Source of the DNA: Propionicimonas sp.
GTDB taxonomy: Bacteria > Actinomycetota > Actinomycetes > Propionibacteriales > Propionibacteriaceae
Direction of reading: 5' to 3'
NCBI RefSeq assembly: GCF_029975155.1
Contig: NZ_JARKPQ010000342.1
Span: 1-64,000, forward strand
DNA: 64,000 nucleotides
In this document: positions 53,838 to 62,219 of the stretch, piece after piece
Layout: the number at the start of each line of letters is the position of its first letter
Position numbering within the stretch: the first letter of the stretch is position 1
Made by a program: the position numbers and the translations under genes
Notes under the pieces: model-generated
Databases searched by the model: none
What the model was told of the DNA's origin: nothing
The model's input: the letters and a program-made list of their open reading frames with translations, nothing else

Positions 53838-54890
53838 TCAGTTCGCGAAGGTCGAGGTGTCGATCACGAAGCGGTAGCGGACGCCGGAGGCGACCACACG
53901 GTCGTAGGCGGCGTTGATGTCCTCGCCGCCGATCACCTCGACCTGGGCAGCGAGGCCGTGCTCGGCGCAGAAGTCCAGCATCTCCTGGGTCTCCGCGATG
54001 CCGCCGATCTGCGAGCCGGCGAGGACCCTCCGCTGGCCGACGAGTCCGGAGAGGTTCAGCTGCACGGGGTGCTCGGGCAGCCCGACGTCGACCAGCGCGC
54101 CGCCGGTCTTCAGGCAGCCGATCAGCGCGTTCAGGTTCTGGTCGGCCGAGACCGTGCTGATGATCAGGTCGAAGCGCTTGCGCAGGCGGCGCAGCGTGCC
54201 GGGCTCGGAGACCGCGTGGTACTCGGACGCGCCGAAGCGCCGCCCGTCCGCCTCCTTCGAGCGGGTCTGGCTGATCACCGCCACCTCGGCGCCCATCGCG
54301 GCGGCGATCTGCACGCCCATGTGCCCGAGCCCGCCCATGCCGACGATCGCGACCCGCTTGCCCGGGCCGGCGCCCCAGCGCTTCAGCGGCGAGTACAGCG
54401 TGATGCCCGCGCACAGCAGCGGCGCGGCGTTGGCGAGCTCGATGCCGTCCGGAATGCGGCAGACGTAGTCCTGCTCGACGGTGATGCAGGTCGAGTAGCC
54501 GCCCGCGGTCGGCAGCCCGTCCCGGCCGGTGGCGTTGTATGTCCAGATCGTGCCGCCCGGCCCGTCGCAGAACTGCTCGTCACCGGCCCGGCACTGCTCG
54601 CACTCGCCGCAGGAGTCCACGAAACAGCCCACGCCGACGCGGTCGCCGACCGCGAACGCCGTCACCTCGGCTCCCACCTCCCGGACGACCCCGGCCAGCT
54701 CGTGACCCGGCACCAGCGGGTACGTCGCGGGCCCCCACTCACCGCGCGCGGTGTGAATGTCGGAGTGGCAGATCCCGGCGTAGACGATATCGAACAGCAC
54801 CTCGGTGGGGCCGGGCTCGCGGCGGGTGATGGTGGTGCGGGAGAACCGGCCGGTCGGGCCGTCGATGGCGTAGGCGATCGCCTGGGGCAT
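53838..54890 (-). CDS. Zinc-dependent alcohol dehydrogenase (cinnamyl/YahK type)
   Basis: 350 residues of the medium-chain dehydrogenase family. Catalytic zinc ligands are in AGICHSDIHTARGEWG and PLVPGHELAGVV; the four structural cysteines are in CGECEQCRAGDEQFC. The Rossmann motif is VAIVGMGGLGHMGVQIAAAM. Sequence features such as KRWGAGPGKRVAIVG match the NADP-dependent aldehyde reductase group (YahK, cinnamyl alcohol dehydrogenase). It would reduce aldehydes to alcohols; the substrate is unknown. ATG 54890. Confidence 0.93.
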   Translation of the reverse strand: MPQAIAYAIDGPTGRFSRTTITRREPGPTEVLFDIVYAGICHSDIHTARGEWGPATYPLVPGHELAGVVREVGAEVTAFAVGDRVGVGCFVDSCGECEQCRAGDEQFCDGPGGTIWTYNATGRDGLPTAGGYSTCITVEQDYVCRIPDGIELANAAPLLCAGITLYSPLKRWGAGPGKRVAIVGMGGLGHMGVQIAAAMGAEVAVISQTRSKEADGRRFGASEYHAVSEPGTLRRLRKRFDLIISTVSADQNLNALIGCLKTGGALVDVGLPEHPVQLNLSGLVGQRRVLAGSQIGGIAETQEMLDFCAEHGLAAQVEVIGGEDINAAYDRVVASGVRYRFVIDTSTFAN

Positions 54891-54931
54891 GTGCAGCGCT
54901 CCTCTTGCTCAGGCCTGGTCTCGGTCTGGCG

Positions 54932-54955
54932 CGTCTCGACAGACTCGACGAACGG
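54932..54955. repeat. Family C repeat, single copy
   Basis: CGTCTCGACAGACTCGACGAACG, a one-mismatch copy of the family C core, in the gap between the dehydrogenase and M50 protease genes. Confidence 0.75.
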
Positions 54956-55070
54956 GTTTCGTGGCTACACGACAGTTCGATAGATCAACGAGCGGCCCGG
55001 TGGGACTGGGCTCAGTGGGTCAAGGGGCATTCTGCCAGCCCGCGACCCGCGCCGTGCCGGCTGCGGTCGA

Positions 55071-55697
55071 CTACGCCGGACGTTCGGACGCCCGGCGCGG
55101 CGCGCTCTCCCGCAGCGGTCCGCCGTCCTGCTGCGCGGCGCTCTCCAGCCGGGTGCCCCGCAACTCGCGCACGCCGTCCAGCACCTTCGCCCCATCGAAG
55201 CCGGGGACGGGCAGTGCGTTGAGCAGGGCGAGGAACAGGCTGCTCACGCCGGCGACCCACCACACCGACGTCTGCGCCTCGAGGATGGTCGGCCGGCCGG
55301 CGGGACTGGCCATCAGCGCGACGGCCAGCAGCGGCAGGGCGAACAGCAGATGAGCCAGTGGGCCGGCCGCGCTGCGGAGGACGCGGTCCCAGCCGTGCGG
55401 CCGGGGCTCGATCACCACGCCCAGCCCGGCGCCGTTCAGGACGGCCTTGGTCCAGTGGTGGCCGGCCAGCACGCCGGCGATGACGTGACCGAGCTCGTGC
55501 AGCAGCGTGCCGAACAGGATCAGCAGAGTGACGGCGGCACCCCAGTTCACCGACTCGAGGACGGACAACTCCGCACCGCTGCGGACGGTGTTCAGCCCGT
55601 GGAAGATGCCGTACACCACGACCAGGCACGCCATCGTCACCAGGAACCCGGGCTTGACGACGACCTCGAACTCGGGTTCGGACCGGTCGCTCACCAC
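55071..55697 (-). CDS. M50 family (site-2 protease-like) membrane metallopeptidase
   Basis: 208 residues with five or six hydrophobic segments. The zinc site is GTLLHELGHVIAGVLAG, and the second motif LLNALPVPGFDGAKVLDG matches NxxPxPxLDG. M50 enzymes cut substrates inside the membrane, for example anti-sigma factors. A nearby SigE-family sigma factor with a membrane partner (51716-53723) makes that pair a possible substrate, by position only. Convergent orientation with nothing; transcribed in the same direction as its neighbours. Confidence 0.88.
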   Translation of the reverse strand: MVSDRSEPEFEVVVKPGFLVTMACLVVVYGIFHGLNTVRSGAELSVLESVNWGAAVTLLILFGTLLHELGHVIAGVLAGHHWTKAVLNGAGLGVVIEPRPHGWDRVLRSAAGPLAHLLFALPLLAVALMASPAGRPTILEAQTSVWWVAGVSSLFLALLNALPVPGFDGAKVLDGVRELRGTRLESAAQQDGGPLRESAPRRASERPA

Positions 55698-55840
55698 CCC
55701 TCCTCCAGGTTGTTCTGACGTTGGCGTGGCGGCGCTGACCTGACCCTACTCCAGACGCGCCGGAACCGACATCGTCCATCCACCGTGGCAGGACTCCGGA
55801 CGGCGCTCGCGAGTGCCGTCCGTGGTTCAGACCCGGCGGT

Positions 55841-57211
55841 TCAGCCGAGGCGTTCGCGCCAGCCGGGGTAGAGGGTGTCGGCGTCGGCGGGGAAGGACTC
55901 GAAGGCGCGGGCGAACTCGCGGTGGTCCCTGGCCCACTCGATCGGGTCGGCGCCGGCTTCCCAGCACTGGTGGGCCTGGCGCAGTGACCGGGCACCGGCG
56001 GCCGGGCCGTCCAGGTGGCCGTAGGAGCCGCCGCCGGCGGTGTTGATGATGTTCGCGTGGCCGAGGTTGGCGAAGAAGCCGGGCAGCCGCAGCGCGTTCA
56101 TGCCACCGGAGACGATCGGGACGGTCGGACGCATCCCGTACCACTCCTGGTGGTAGGCCGGGCCGGTGTAGGAGTCCCGCTCGATGATGTAGGCGATCGC
56201 CCGGTCGTCCGCGGCGCCCTCCATCTTCCCGTGGCCCATCGTGCCCACATGGATGCCGGACGCGCCCTGCAGCCGCGCCATCTTCGCCAGCACGTAGGCG
56301 TTGTAGCCCCGCTTCGACGACGGCGAGGTGACCATGCCGTGGCCGGCGCGGTGGTAGTGCAGGAACTGCCGCGGGAAGTAGCGGCGGACGGTGGTCACCA
56401 TGCCCGGGCCACCGACGAACCCGTCCACCAGGAAGGCCACCTTGTCCGCGTCCGGGCCGAACACCGAAAGGATGAACTCGCCCCTGGCGATCATCTCTGC
56501 ATGGTCGTCGGCGGTGATGTTCGCGCTGAACAGCTTGGCCTCGCCGGTCTCGTCCATCGCCCGCTTCATCGCGTCGTACACCAGCGGGATCGTCTCCCGC
56601 AGCGGCGCGAACACCTGGTTGCCCTGCGGCTCGTCGTTCTTGATGAAGTCCCCGCCCAGCCAGAACTCGTAGGCGGCCTTCGCGAACGGCTCCGGCCGCA
56701 GGCCCAGCTTCGGCTTGATGATCGTCCCGGCGATGTAGCCACCGTCGACCACCGGCCGGCCCAGCACCCGCCACAGGTCCGCGATCCCCTTCTCCGGCCC
56801 ATCGAACAGCTCGATCGCCCGCCGCGGCACCCAGAAGTCGTACATCTTGGCGTACTCGATGTCGCCCATGCCCTGGTTGTTGCCGATCGTCAGGGTCAGG
56901 AACGACACCATCATCATCCGGCCGTCGACGATGTTCCGGTCGAACAGGCCCAGCGGGTACGCGATCCGCACCTCCTCGGTCGCCTCGTCCGCCAGGTACA
57001 CCAGCGCGTCGAAGCCCTTGGTGAAGTCGTCCGTGGTCGACACCTCGACGTTGGTGCCCGTCGACGACTCGGCGGCGAAGTGCGCCGCGGCCTCCAGGAA
57101 CCCCACCCCGGCCTTCGGCTTCAGCTTGTACGCGCACAGGATGTGCTGGCCGCCGGCGACGAGGTCATCCTCGCGCAGGCTCAGATCGGCGTAACGGGCG
57201 GACTGGTCCAC
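55841..57211 (-). CDS. cbbM: Ribulose-1,5-bisphosphate carboxylase/oxygenase, form II
   Basis: 456 residues, co-linear with form II RuBisCO of Rhodospirillum rubrum from the very start ([20 protein letters not shown]). The catalytic residues are intact: Lys in [12 protein letters not shown], the carbamylated Lys and metal ligands in [14 protein letters not shown], His in [14 protein letters not shown], loop 6 Lys in [14 protein letters not shown], Ser in [12 protein letters not shown], and phosphate-binding [14 protein letters not shown]. No small subunit is needed. GTG 57211 has AAGGAG upstream and matches the conserved N-terminus; longer forms add unlike sequence. Divergent from the FBPase-like and PRK genes. 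Confidence 0.96.
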   Translation of the reverse strand: MDQSARYADLSLREDDLVAGGQHILCAYKLKPKAGVGFLEAAAHFAAESSTGTNVEVSTTDDFTKGFDALVYLADEATEEVRIAYPLGLFDRNIVDGRMMMVSFLTLTIGNNQGMGDIEYAKMYDFWVPRRAIELFDGPEKGIADLWRVLGRPVVDGGYIAGTIIKPKLGLRPEPFAKAAYEFWLGGDFIKNDEPQGNQVFAPLRETIPLVYDAMKRAMDETGEAKLFSANITADDHAEMIARGEFILSVFGPDADKVAFLVDGFVGGPGMVTTVRRYFPRQFLHYHRAGHGMVTSPSSKRGYNAYVLAKMARLQGASGIHVGTMGHGKMEGAADDRAIAYIIERDSYTGPAYHQEWYGMRPTVPIVSGGMNALRLPGFFANLGHANIINTAGGGSYGHLDGPAAGARSLRQAHQCWEAGADPIEWARDHREFARAFESFPADADTLYPGWRERLG

Positions 57212-57468
57212 TTCGAACTCCTTCGCGGGGGCCTGCTGCGGGCGCCTTCGCCCGGGGGAGTCAGGCGAGCGGGGGCTGGATCCCGGCTCACTGACGATGC
57301 TAGTGCGGGGGTGCCGGCTCGCAGGCGGTGTGGACACAACCCCGACGTCTGGCCGGACGTGCTACCACACTCTGCACAGATGTCACGACTCATGGGCAAC
57401 GGCTCCCCGCGACAGCCGCGCCGCTAGTCTCCCGTTCGTAGCCGAATGGACGGCGAGGAGGCAGCACT
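57212..57468. promoter_or_regulatory. Divergent control region of the Calvin-cycle genes
   Basis: The 257 bases between the RuBisCO and FBPase-like starts must hold both promoters. I see no CbbR gene in the window and no convincing LysR-type operator here, though the DNA around 57355-57395 (cgtgctaccacactctgc) is the least GC-rich part. An in-frame Cys-containing stretch on the minus strand is not convincing as a gene. Confidence 0.5.
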
Positions 57469-58518
57469 GTGGCCGCACGGACGCTCACGCAGTACCTGCT
57501 GGACGTCGGACGCCCCGACGAACGCCGCAACGACTACACCCACATCCTCAGCGCCGTCGCGGTGACGATGAAGCTCACCGCGGCGATGGTCAGCAGGGGT
57601 CCGCTGATCCTGGACGCCGCGACGCAGGCCGCGTCCCCGACGCGCCGGGACGTGAACCGCGCGCTGCGCCGGCTGACCACGAAGACCCTGCTCGCGCAGA
57701 CCGAGGACATCGAACCGCTCGCCGCGATCTCCGTCGCCGGCAGCCAGGCCATCCGCCCGGTCTCCCCCACCGGGCGCTACCTGCTGCTGTTCGAGGGACT
57801 GCACGGCGTGGGCAACCTGGCCGACAACCTGCCGGCGGGATCGGTGTTCTCCGTCCTCGAGCTGCCGCCGCACGACGGTCCGGTCACCGAGCAGGACTTC
57901 CTGCAGCCGGGCACCGCGCAGGTCGCGGCGGGCATCTCGCTGTACGGCTCCCGGACGGTGCTGGTGCTGACCACGGGCACCGGTGTGGACGGCTTCACAC
58001 TCGACCGGGACGTGGGCAACTTCGTGCTCACCCACCCGCAGCTGCGGATCCCGGCGGAAGCCGACGTGTTCTCGATCAACGCCGCCGACGCGCCGCACTG
58101 GCCGGCTCCGGTGAAGCGGTACGTCGAGGAGTGCGTGCTCGGCGTGGACGGGCCGCGCGGCCACGACTTCAAGATGCGCTGGAACGCGTCCGCGCTGGTC
58201 GGGGCGTTCCGGGTGCTGAACTCCGGTGGGCTGTTCCTCGTCCCCGACACCGGCCGGACATCCGGCTGGCTGGCGCCGGTGCTGCACAACGCCGCCCCGC
58301 TCGCGATGCTGGCCGAGCAGGCCGGGGGCGCGGCCAGCACCGGGGGCCGGCGCGTGCTGGAGGTCGTGCCCGGGACCCTCGACGAGCGGGGGCCGATCTT
58401 CCTCGGCAGCGCCGGCGAGGTCGCCCGGCTGGAGCGCTACGTCGAGGAGCACGAGCAGGGCCGCGACGAGGAGTTCGAGCACCCCCTGTTCCACAACCGC
58501 ACCCTGTTCGCCGACTAG
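57469..58518 (+). CDS. Class I fructose-1,6-bisphosphatase homologue with degenerate metal site
   Basis: 349 residues in the usual CbbF operon position, recognisable by length and the blocks YGSRTVLVLTTGTGVDGFTL, NFVLTHPQLRIPAEADVFSI, RWNASALVGAFRVLNSGGLF and LAMLAEQAGGAASTGGRRVL. The catalytic core is different. The usual EE pair after VAAIASEE is replaced (AAISVAGSQA). FDPLDGSSN is FEGLHGVGN, so the two metal-binding Asp become Glu and His. The KKLDVLSN metal Asp is also gone (NRALRRLTTK). Only the Glu of the AEQAGG segment remains. It may be inactive, regulatory or act on another substrate. GTG 57469 follows GAGGAGGCAG. PRK starts 12 bases downstream. Confidence 0.85.
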   Translation: MAARTLTQYLLDVGRPDERRNDYTHILSAVAVTMKLTAAMVSRGPLILDAATQAASPTRRDVNRALRRLTTKTLLAQTEDIEPLAAISVAGSQAIRPVSPTGRYLLLFEGLHGVGNLADNLPAGSVFSVLELPPHDGPVTEQDFLQPGTAQVAAGISLYGSRTVLVLTTGTGVDGFTLDRDVGNFVLTHPQLRIPAEADVFSINAADAPHWPAPVKRYVEECVLGVDGPRGHDFKMRWNASALVGAFRVLNSGGLFLVPDTGRTSGWLAPVLHNAAPLAMLAEQAGGAASTGGRRVLEVVPGTLDERGPIFLGSAGEVARLERYVEEHEQGRDEEFEHPLFHNRTLFAD

Positions 58519-58529
58519 GAGGAGAGACA

Positions 58530-59420
58530 GTGTCACGCGCGCATCCGGTGGTGGCGATCACGGGCTCGTCGGGAGCAGGGACGAGCACGATCACCGACAC
58601 CTTCGCCCAGATCTTCGCCCGCGAGGGGGTCACCTCGGCGGTCGTGCACGGCGACTCGTTCCACCGCTACGACCGGGCGGGCATGAAGCAGGCCTACGCC
58701 GAGGCCGCGGCGTCCGGCAAGCCCGAACTCAGCCACTTCGGGCCGGACGCGAACCTGTTCGCAGAGCTCGAGGAGCTGTTCCGCCAGTACGGCAGGGACG
58801 GCACCGGCCGCACCCGCAACTACGTCCACGATGCGGAGGAGTCCGTCCAGTTCGGCCAGGAGCCCGGCACCTTCACCCCGTGGGAACCCCTGCCCGAGGG
58901 CACCGACCTGCTCTACTACGAGGGCCTGCACGGCGCCGTCAAGACCGACACCGTCGACCTCGCCAAGCACGTCGACCTGCTGATCGGGGTGGTGCCGATC
59001 ATCAACCTGGAGTGGATCCAGAAGCTGCACCGCGACCGGACCAAGCGCGGCTACTCCACCGAGGCCGTCACGGACACCATCCTGCGCCGCATGCCGGACT
59101 ACGTGCACTACATCTGCCCGCAGTTCAGCCGCACCCACATCAACTTCCAGCGGGTGCCGGTGGTGGACACCTCCAACCCGTTCATCGCCCGCTGGATCCC
59201 CACGCCCGACGAGTCCATGGTCGTGATCCGGTTCGCCGACCCCCGCGGGATCGACTTCCCCTACCTGCGCTCGATGATCGACGGCTCGTTCATGTCCCGG
59301 GCCAACAGCATCGTCATCCCCGGCGGCAAGCTCGACCTCGCCATGCAGTTGATCTTCACCCCGCTGATCTGGCGACTCGTCGACAACGCCCGCAAGGAGA
59401 AGGTGCGCGGCCGCAGCTGA
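58530..59420 (+). CDS. prkB: Phosphoribulokinase, proteobacterial type
   Basis: 296 residues of class I phosphoribulokinase, which makes ribulose 1,5-bisphosphate for RuBisCO. The P-loop is ITGSSGAGTSTITDTFA. Catalytic and substrate residues are intact: HGDSFHRYDRAGMKQA, LLYYEGLHGAVKT, EWIQKLHRDRTKRGYSTEA, and VPVVDTSNPFIARWIPTPDE. The size and motifs match the octameric proteobacterial enzymes, not plant or cyanobacterial PRK. GTG 58530 follows AGGAGGAGAGA, 11 bases after the FBPase-like stop, so both are in one operon divergent from cbbM. Confidence 0.95.
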   Translation: MSRAHPVVAITGSSGAGTSTITDTFAQIFAREGVTSAVVHGDSFHRYDRAGMKQAYAEAAASGKPELSHFGPDANLFAELEELFRQYGRDGTGRTRNYVHDAEESVQFGQEPGTFTPWEPLPEGTDLLYYEGLHGAVKTDTVDLAKHVDLLIGVVPIINLEWIQKLHRDRTKRGYSTEAVTDTILRRMPDYVHYICPQFSRTHINFQRVPVVDTSNPFIARWIPTPDESMVVIRFADPRGIDFPYLRSMIDGSFMSRANSIVIPGGKLDLAMQLIFTPLIWRLVDNARKEKVRGRS

Positions 59421-60060
59421 GCCGTCGACAGACCGCTGGGTGCGCCGGGAATCTCCGCGAGCACCTAACCGGACTCAGTGACTGCCACCTTTCTTGGCCA
59501 ACTCAGGCTGTTTCGGACGGCCGGAATCCTGACTGCCAGGTTCTTCGGGTTGTGAAGCCCGGAAACGGCGGCACATGCCGGGAAAAGTGGCAGTCATCCG
59601 CGGACGCGGTCGGCGCGGCCGCGGAAAGCCGGGAAAACTGGCAGTCGCCCGTCGAGCGGCGCCGCAACAGACCGCTGGTCGACCGCAGCAGACCGCTGGT
59701 CGACCGCAACAGACCGCTGCTCGGCCGCAACAGACCGCTGGTCGACCGCAACAGACCGCTGGTCGAGCTTGTCGAGACCGGTCACCACGTCTCGACAGGC
59801 TCGACGACCGCTGGGGGGTGGCTCGACGACCGCTGGGGGCGACTCGCTCGGCGGGGACGACGCCCTCACCGTCCGCCGGACGCTGCCGTCCCTGCGCCGG
59901 TCGATCGTCGGCGCCTGTGAGTCCTCGATACCGCTCGTCGAGTTCGTCGAGCTCGTCGAGACGCATGGGCGTGGGTACGTACCTTCGACCACCGACAGAT
60001 CCCTCGCCCGCACGTCGACGCTCAACCGACCGGCGGCCCGGGTTTGGGTTGGGGCCTTCG
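59421..60060. other. Repeat-rich intergenic region between prkB and galM
   Basis: About 640 bases with no credible gene. 59479-59647 holds four copies of the word TGACTGCCA or its complement, including two direct repeats of GCCGGGAAAANTGGCAGTC about 51 bases apart. Next comes the 21-base tandem array and family C copies (to about 59850 and again at 59930-59964). The rest shows no pattern. Confidence 0.75.
59665..59769. repeat. 21-base tandem repeat derived from family C
   Basis: Five units of CAACAGACCGCTGGTCGACC plus G (59665, 59686, 59707, 59728, 59749) with few changes. The last unit runs directly into TCGAGCTTGTCGAGACC, a full family C core, so the array appears to be expansion of the CCGCTGGTCGA head of that repeat. 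Confidence 0.92.
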
Positions 60061-61053
60061 CTATCCGATCAGCCAGCGGGTGGTCGCCACGTACTCCTCG
60101 CCCGGGCGGAGCACGGTACTGGGGAAGGACGGCTGGTTGGGCGAGTCGGGGAAGTGCTGGGTCTCCAGGGCGATCCCGGCGCGACGGGGGTAGGCGATAC
60201 CGGACGTGCCGACCTGCGTGCCGTCGAAGTGCTCGCCGCTGTAGACCTGCAGGCCGGGCTGGTCGCTCTGCACGATCAGCGTGAGCCCGTCCGGGCCGGT
60301 CAGCCGGCAGTGCTCGCGCATCCCGGTGCCGTCCACGACGAAGTTGTGGTCCCAGCCGCCGCGGCGGGTCAGCCCCTCGGCCTCGGCCGCATCGCGTGCC
60401 GCCCCGAACCGGCGCCCGGAGCGGAAGTCGGCAGCGGAACCGGTGACATCGCGTATCTCCCCGATGGGAATGCCGTCGCCGTGGTTGGGGGTGTACCGCG
60501 ACGCGTGGACGGTCAGCACGTGGTCGTCGGTGTCGCGGCCGGAATCCTCGCCGTCGAGGGTGAAGTAGGGGTGGGTGGTCAGGTTCACCACGGTCGGAGC
60601 GTCGGTGGTCGCCCGGTAGGCGATCTGCGCGCCACCGGGGACGAGCTCGTAGCGCGCCGACACCGTCAGCTCACCGGGATAGCCCTGGTCGCCGTCCGGG
60701 CTGGTCAGGGTGAACTCGACCCAGTCGGCGCCCTGACCGGCCACCGTCCACTCCCGGGCGTGGAAGCCGTCCGTCCCGCCGTGCAGCTGGTTCGGCGGCT
60801 CGTTCACGTCCAGGTCGTGGGTCACCCCGTCCAGGCTGAACCGGGCACCGGCGATCCGGTTGGCGAACCGGCCCACCGTCATGCCCAGGTACCGGTTGGC
60901 GCCCAGGTAGTCGCCGACGTCCCGCGCGCCCAGCACGATGTTGCGCCAGCTGCCGTCCGGCAGCCTCACCTCGAACCGGCGCAGCGTCGCGCCGAGGGCG
61001 AGCAGCTCGAGCCGGACGTCGGCACCTTCGAGCCGGATGGGGCTGCTGGACAT
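60061..61053 (-). CDS. galM: Aldose 1-epimerase (galactose mutarotase)
   Basis: 330 residues of the GalM family, which interconverts alpha and beta anomers of galactose or glucose. Motifs: GRFANRIAGARFSLDG, PNQLHGGTDGFHAREW, the catalytic His in NLTTHPYFTLDG, and the catalytic Glu in ALETQHFPDSPNQPSFPS. ATG 61053 follows GGAGAAT. It lies downstream of a LacI regulator and galactofuranose-type permease genes transcribed in the same direction, so a sugar-uptake operon is likely. Confidence 0.93.
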   Translation of the reverse strand: MSSSPIRLEGADVRLELLALGATLRRFEVRLPDGSWRNIVLGARDVGDYLGANRYLGMTVGRFANRIAGARFSLDGVTHDLDVNEPPNQLHGGTDGFHAREWTVAGQGADWVEFTLTSPDGDQGYPGELTVSARYELVPGGAQIAYRATTDAPTVVNLTTHPYFTLDGEDSGRDTDDHVLTVHASRYTPNHGDGIPIGEIRDVTGSAADFRSGRRFGAARDAAEAEGLTRRGGWDHNFVVDGTGMREHCRLTGPDGLTLIVQSDQPGLQVYSGEHFDGTQVGTSGIAYPRRAGIALETQHFPDSPNQPSFPSTVLRPGEEYVATTRWLIG

Positions 61054-61090
61054 GGGATTCTCCTTCGTGAGGCGTGGGCTGGGACGGTGG

Positions 61091-61132
61091 GTTTCGACAG
61101 GCTCAACCAGCGGCCGGGAGCTCAACCAGTGG
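61091..61132. repeat. Family C repeat overlapping the end of the LacI gene
   Basis: GTTTCGACAGGCTCAACCAG followed by a second GCTCAACCAGTGG. The stop codon of the LacI-type gene (61122-61124) lies within this repeat, so its last residues are repeat-derived. Confidence 0.75.
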
Positions 61133-62153
61133 CGGGCCTGTGCGGTGGCGCGGTGCTGGCGCGCAGCACCAATTGCGGCACCCGCAGCAGCGGGTTGGGC
61201 GCCTGTTCGTCGGTGAGCACGGCCAGCACCACACCCATGGTGTCGCGGCCGAGTTGGGCGAAATCCTGGTGCATGGTGGTCAGCGGCGGGGTGAAGTGCG
61301 CGGCCTCCGGGATGTCGTCGAAGCCGATCACGCTCACCGTTCCCGGCACGGCCAGGCCGGCCTCGGTGAGCGCGTGGATCAGGCCGAGCGCCATCTGGTC
61401 GTTGCCGCAGAACACCGCCGAGAACGGTCCGCCTTCGGCCAGCAGCCGGCAGCCCGCGTCGTAGCCGCTGGCCGGCGACCAGTCGCCGATGATCGGCTCG
61501 TGCGCGACCAGTCCGTTCTCGCCCAGGGCGTCCCGCCAGCCGCGGATGCGCTCCAGCGCGTCCATCGAGTCGATCGGCCCGGCGACGTGCCGGATCTCGG
61601 CGTGCCCGAGGTCGATCAGGTGCCGGACGGCGCGCCGCGCGCCCTGGTACTGGTCGAGCGACACCCGGTGCAGCCCCGACCCCTGGGACACCACGGCGAG
61701 GAACGGGACCCCCAGCTCCATGCCCTGCAGGATGGCGAGCGTCGACCGGTTGGACGTGATCAGGACGATCGCCTCGACGTTCTGCCGGACCAGCACCTCC
61801 GCGGCCTGGCGCAACGCCGCCGCGTCGGCCTGCAGGAGGCTGGCCATGATCACCGCGTAGCGCTCCTCCCTCGCGGCCTCGTTGAAGTAGACCGCCGTCG
61901 TGGACGGTCCGAACTCCGGAGCCCCGGTGGTGATCAGGCCGATCGTCCGGGACCGCCTGGTGACCAGGGCCCGGGCGGCGGGCGAGGGGATGTAGCGCAG
62001 CTGCTTGATCGCCCGTTCCACCCGTTCCCGGGTGGCCGGACGGACGTTGGGCAGGTCGTTGAGCACGCGGGAGACGGTCTGGTGGGACACACCGGCCAGG
62101 CGGGCCACATCGAAGATGGTGGCTGCCTTGGTGCGTTCGTTCTCCGTCGTCAC
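61122..62153 (-). CDS. LacI-family transcription regulator
   Basis: 343 residues. The N-terminal helix-turn-helix and hinge are classic LacI: TIFDVARLAGVSHQTVSRVL, NDLPNVRPATRERVERAI, LRYIPSPAARALVTRRS. The periplasmic-binding-protein-like C-terminal domain follows, with VFCGNDQMALGLIHALTEAG and VIGFDDIPEAAHFTPPLTT. GTG 62153 is chosen because it leaves the usual short leader before the HTH. It lies between galM and the permease genes, so it probably controls this sugar-uptake operon. Confidence 0.92.
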   Translation of the reverse strand: MTTENERTKAATIFDVARLAGVSHQTVSRVLNDLPNVRPATRERVERAIKQLRYIPSPAARALVTRRSRTIGLITTGAPEFGPSTTAVYFNEAAREERYAVIMASLLQADAAALRQAAEVLVRQNVEAIVLITSNRSTLAILQGMELGVPFLAVVSQGSGLHRVSLDQYQGARRAVRHLIDLGHAEIRHVAGPIDSMDALERIRGWRDALGENGLVAHEPIIGDWSPASGYDAGCRLLAEGGPFSAVFCGNDQMALGLIHALTEAGLAVPGTVSVIGFDDIPEAAHFTPPLTTMHQDFAQLGRDTMGVVLAVLTDEQAPNPLLRVPQLVLRASTAPPHRPATG

Positions 62154-62200
62154 GCTGCCTGCCGTCCCGGGCTTGGGCCTGGCGGACGCGGCCCCGGAAG

Positions 62201-62213
62201 TCGATGTTATCGA
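62201..62213. promoter_or_regulatory. Small palindrome upstream of the LacI-type gene
   Basis: TCGAT-GTT-ATCGA, 5-base arms and a 3-base centre, between the permease stop and the LacI start. It may be an operator for the regulator, but LacI sites usually have a central CG, so this is weak. Confidence 0.3.
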
Positions 62214-62219
62214 CACAGG

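Noticed and set aside
57270-57399. Short Cys-containing frame [17 protein letters not shown] upstream of cbbM
   Set aside because: No ribosome site, no conserved neighbour and no complete metal-binding pattern; it runs into the well-supported cbbM start region. Treated as chance.
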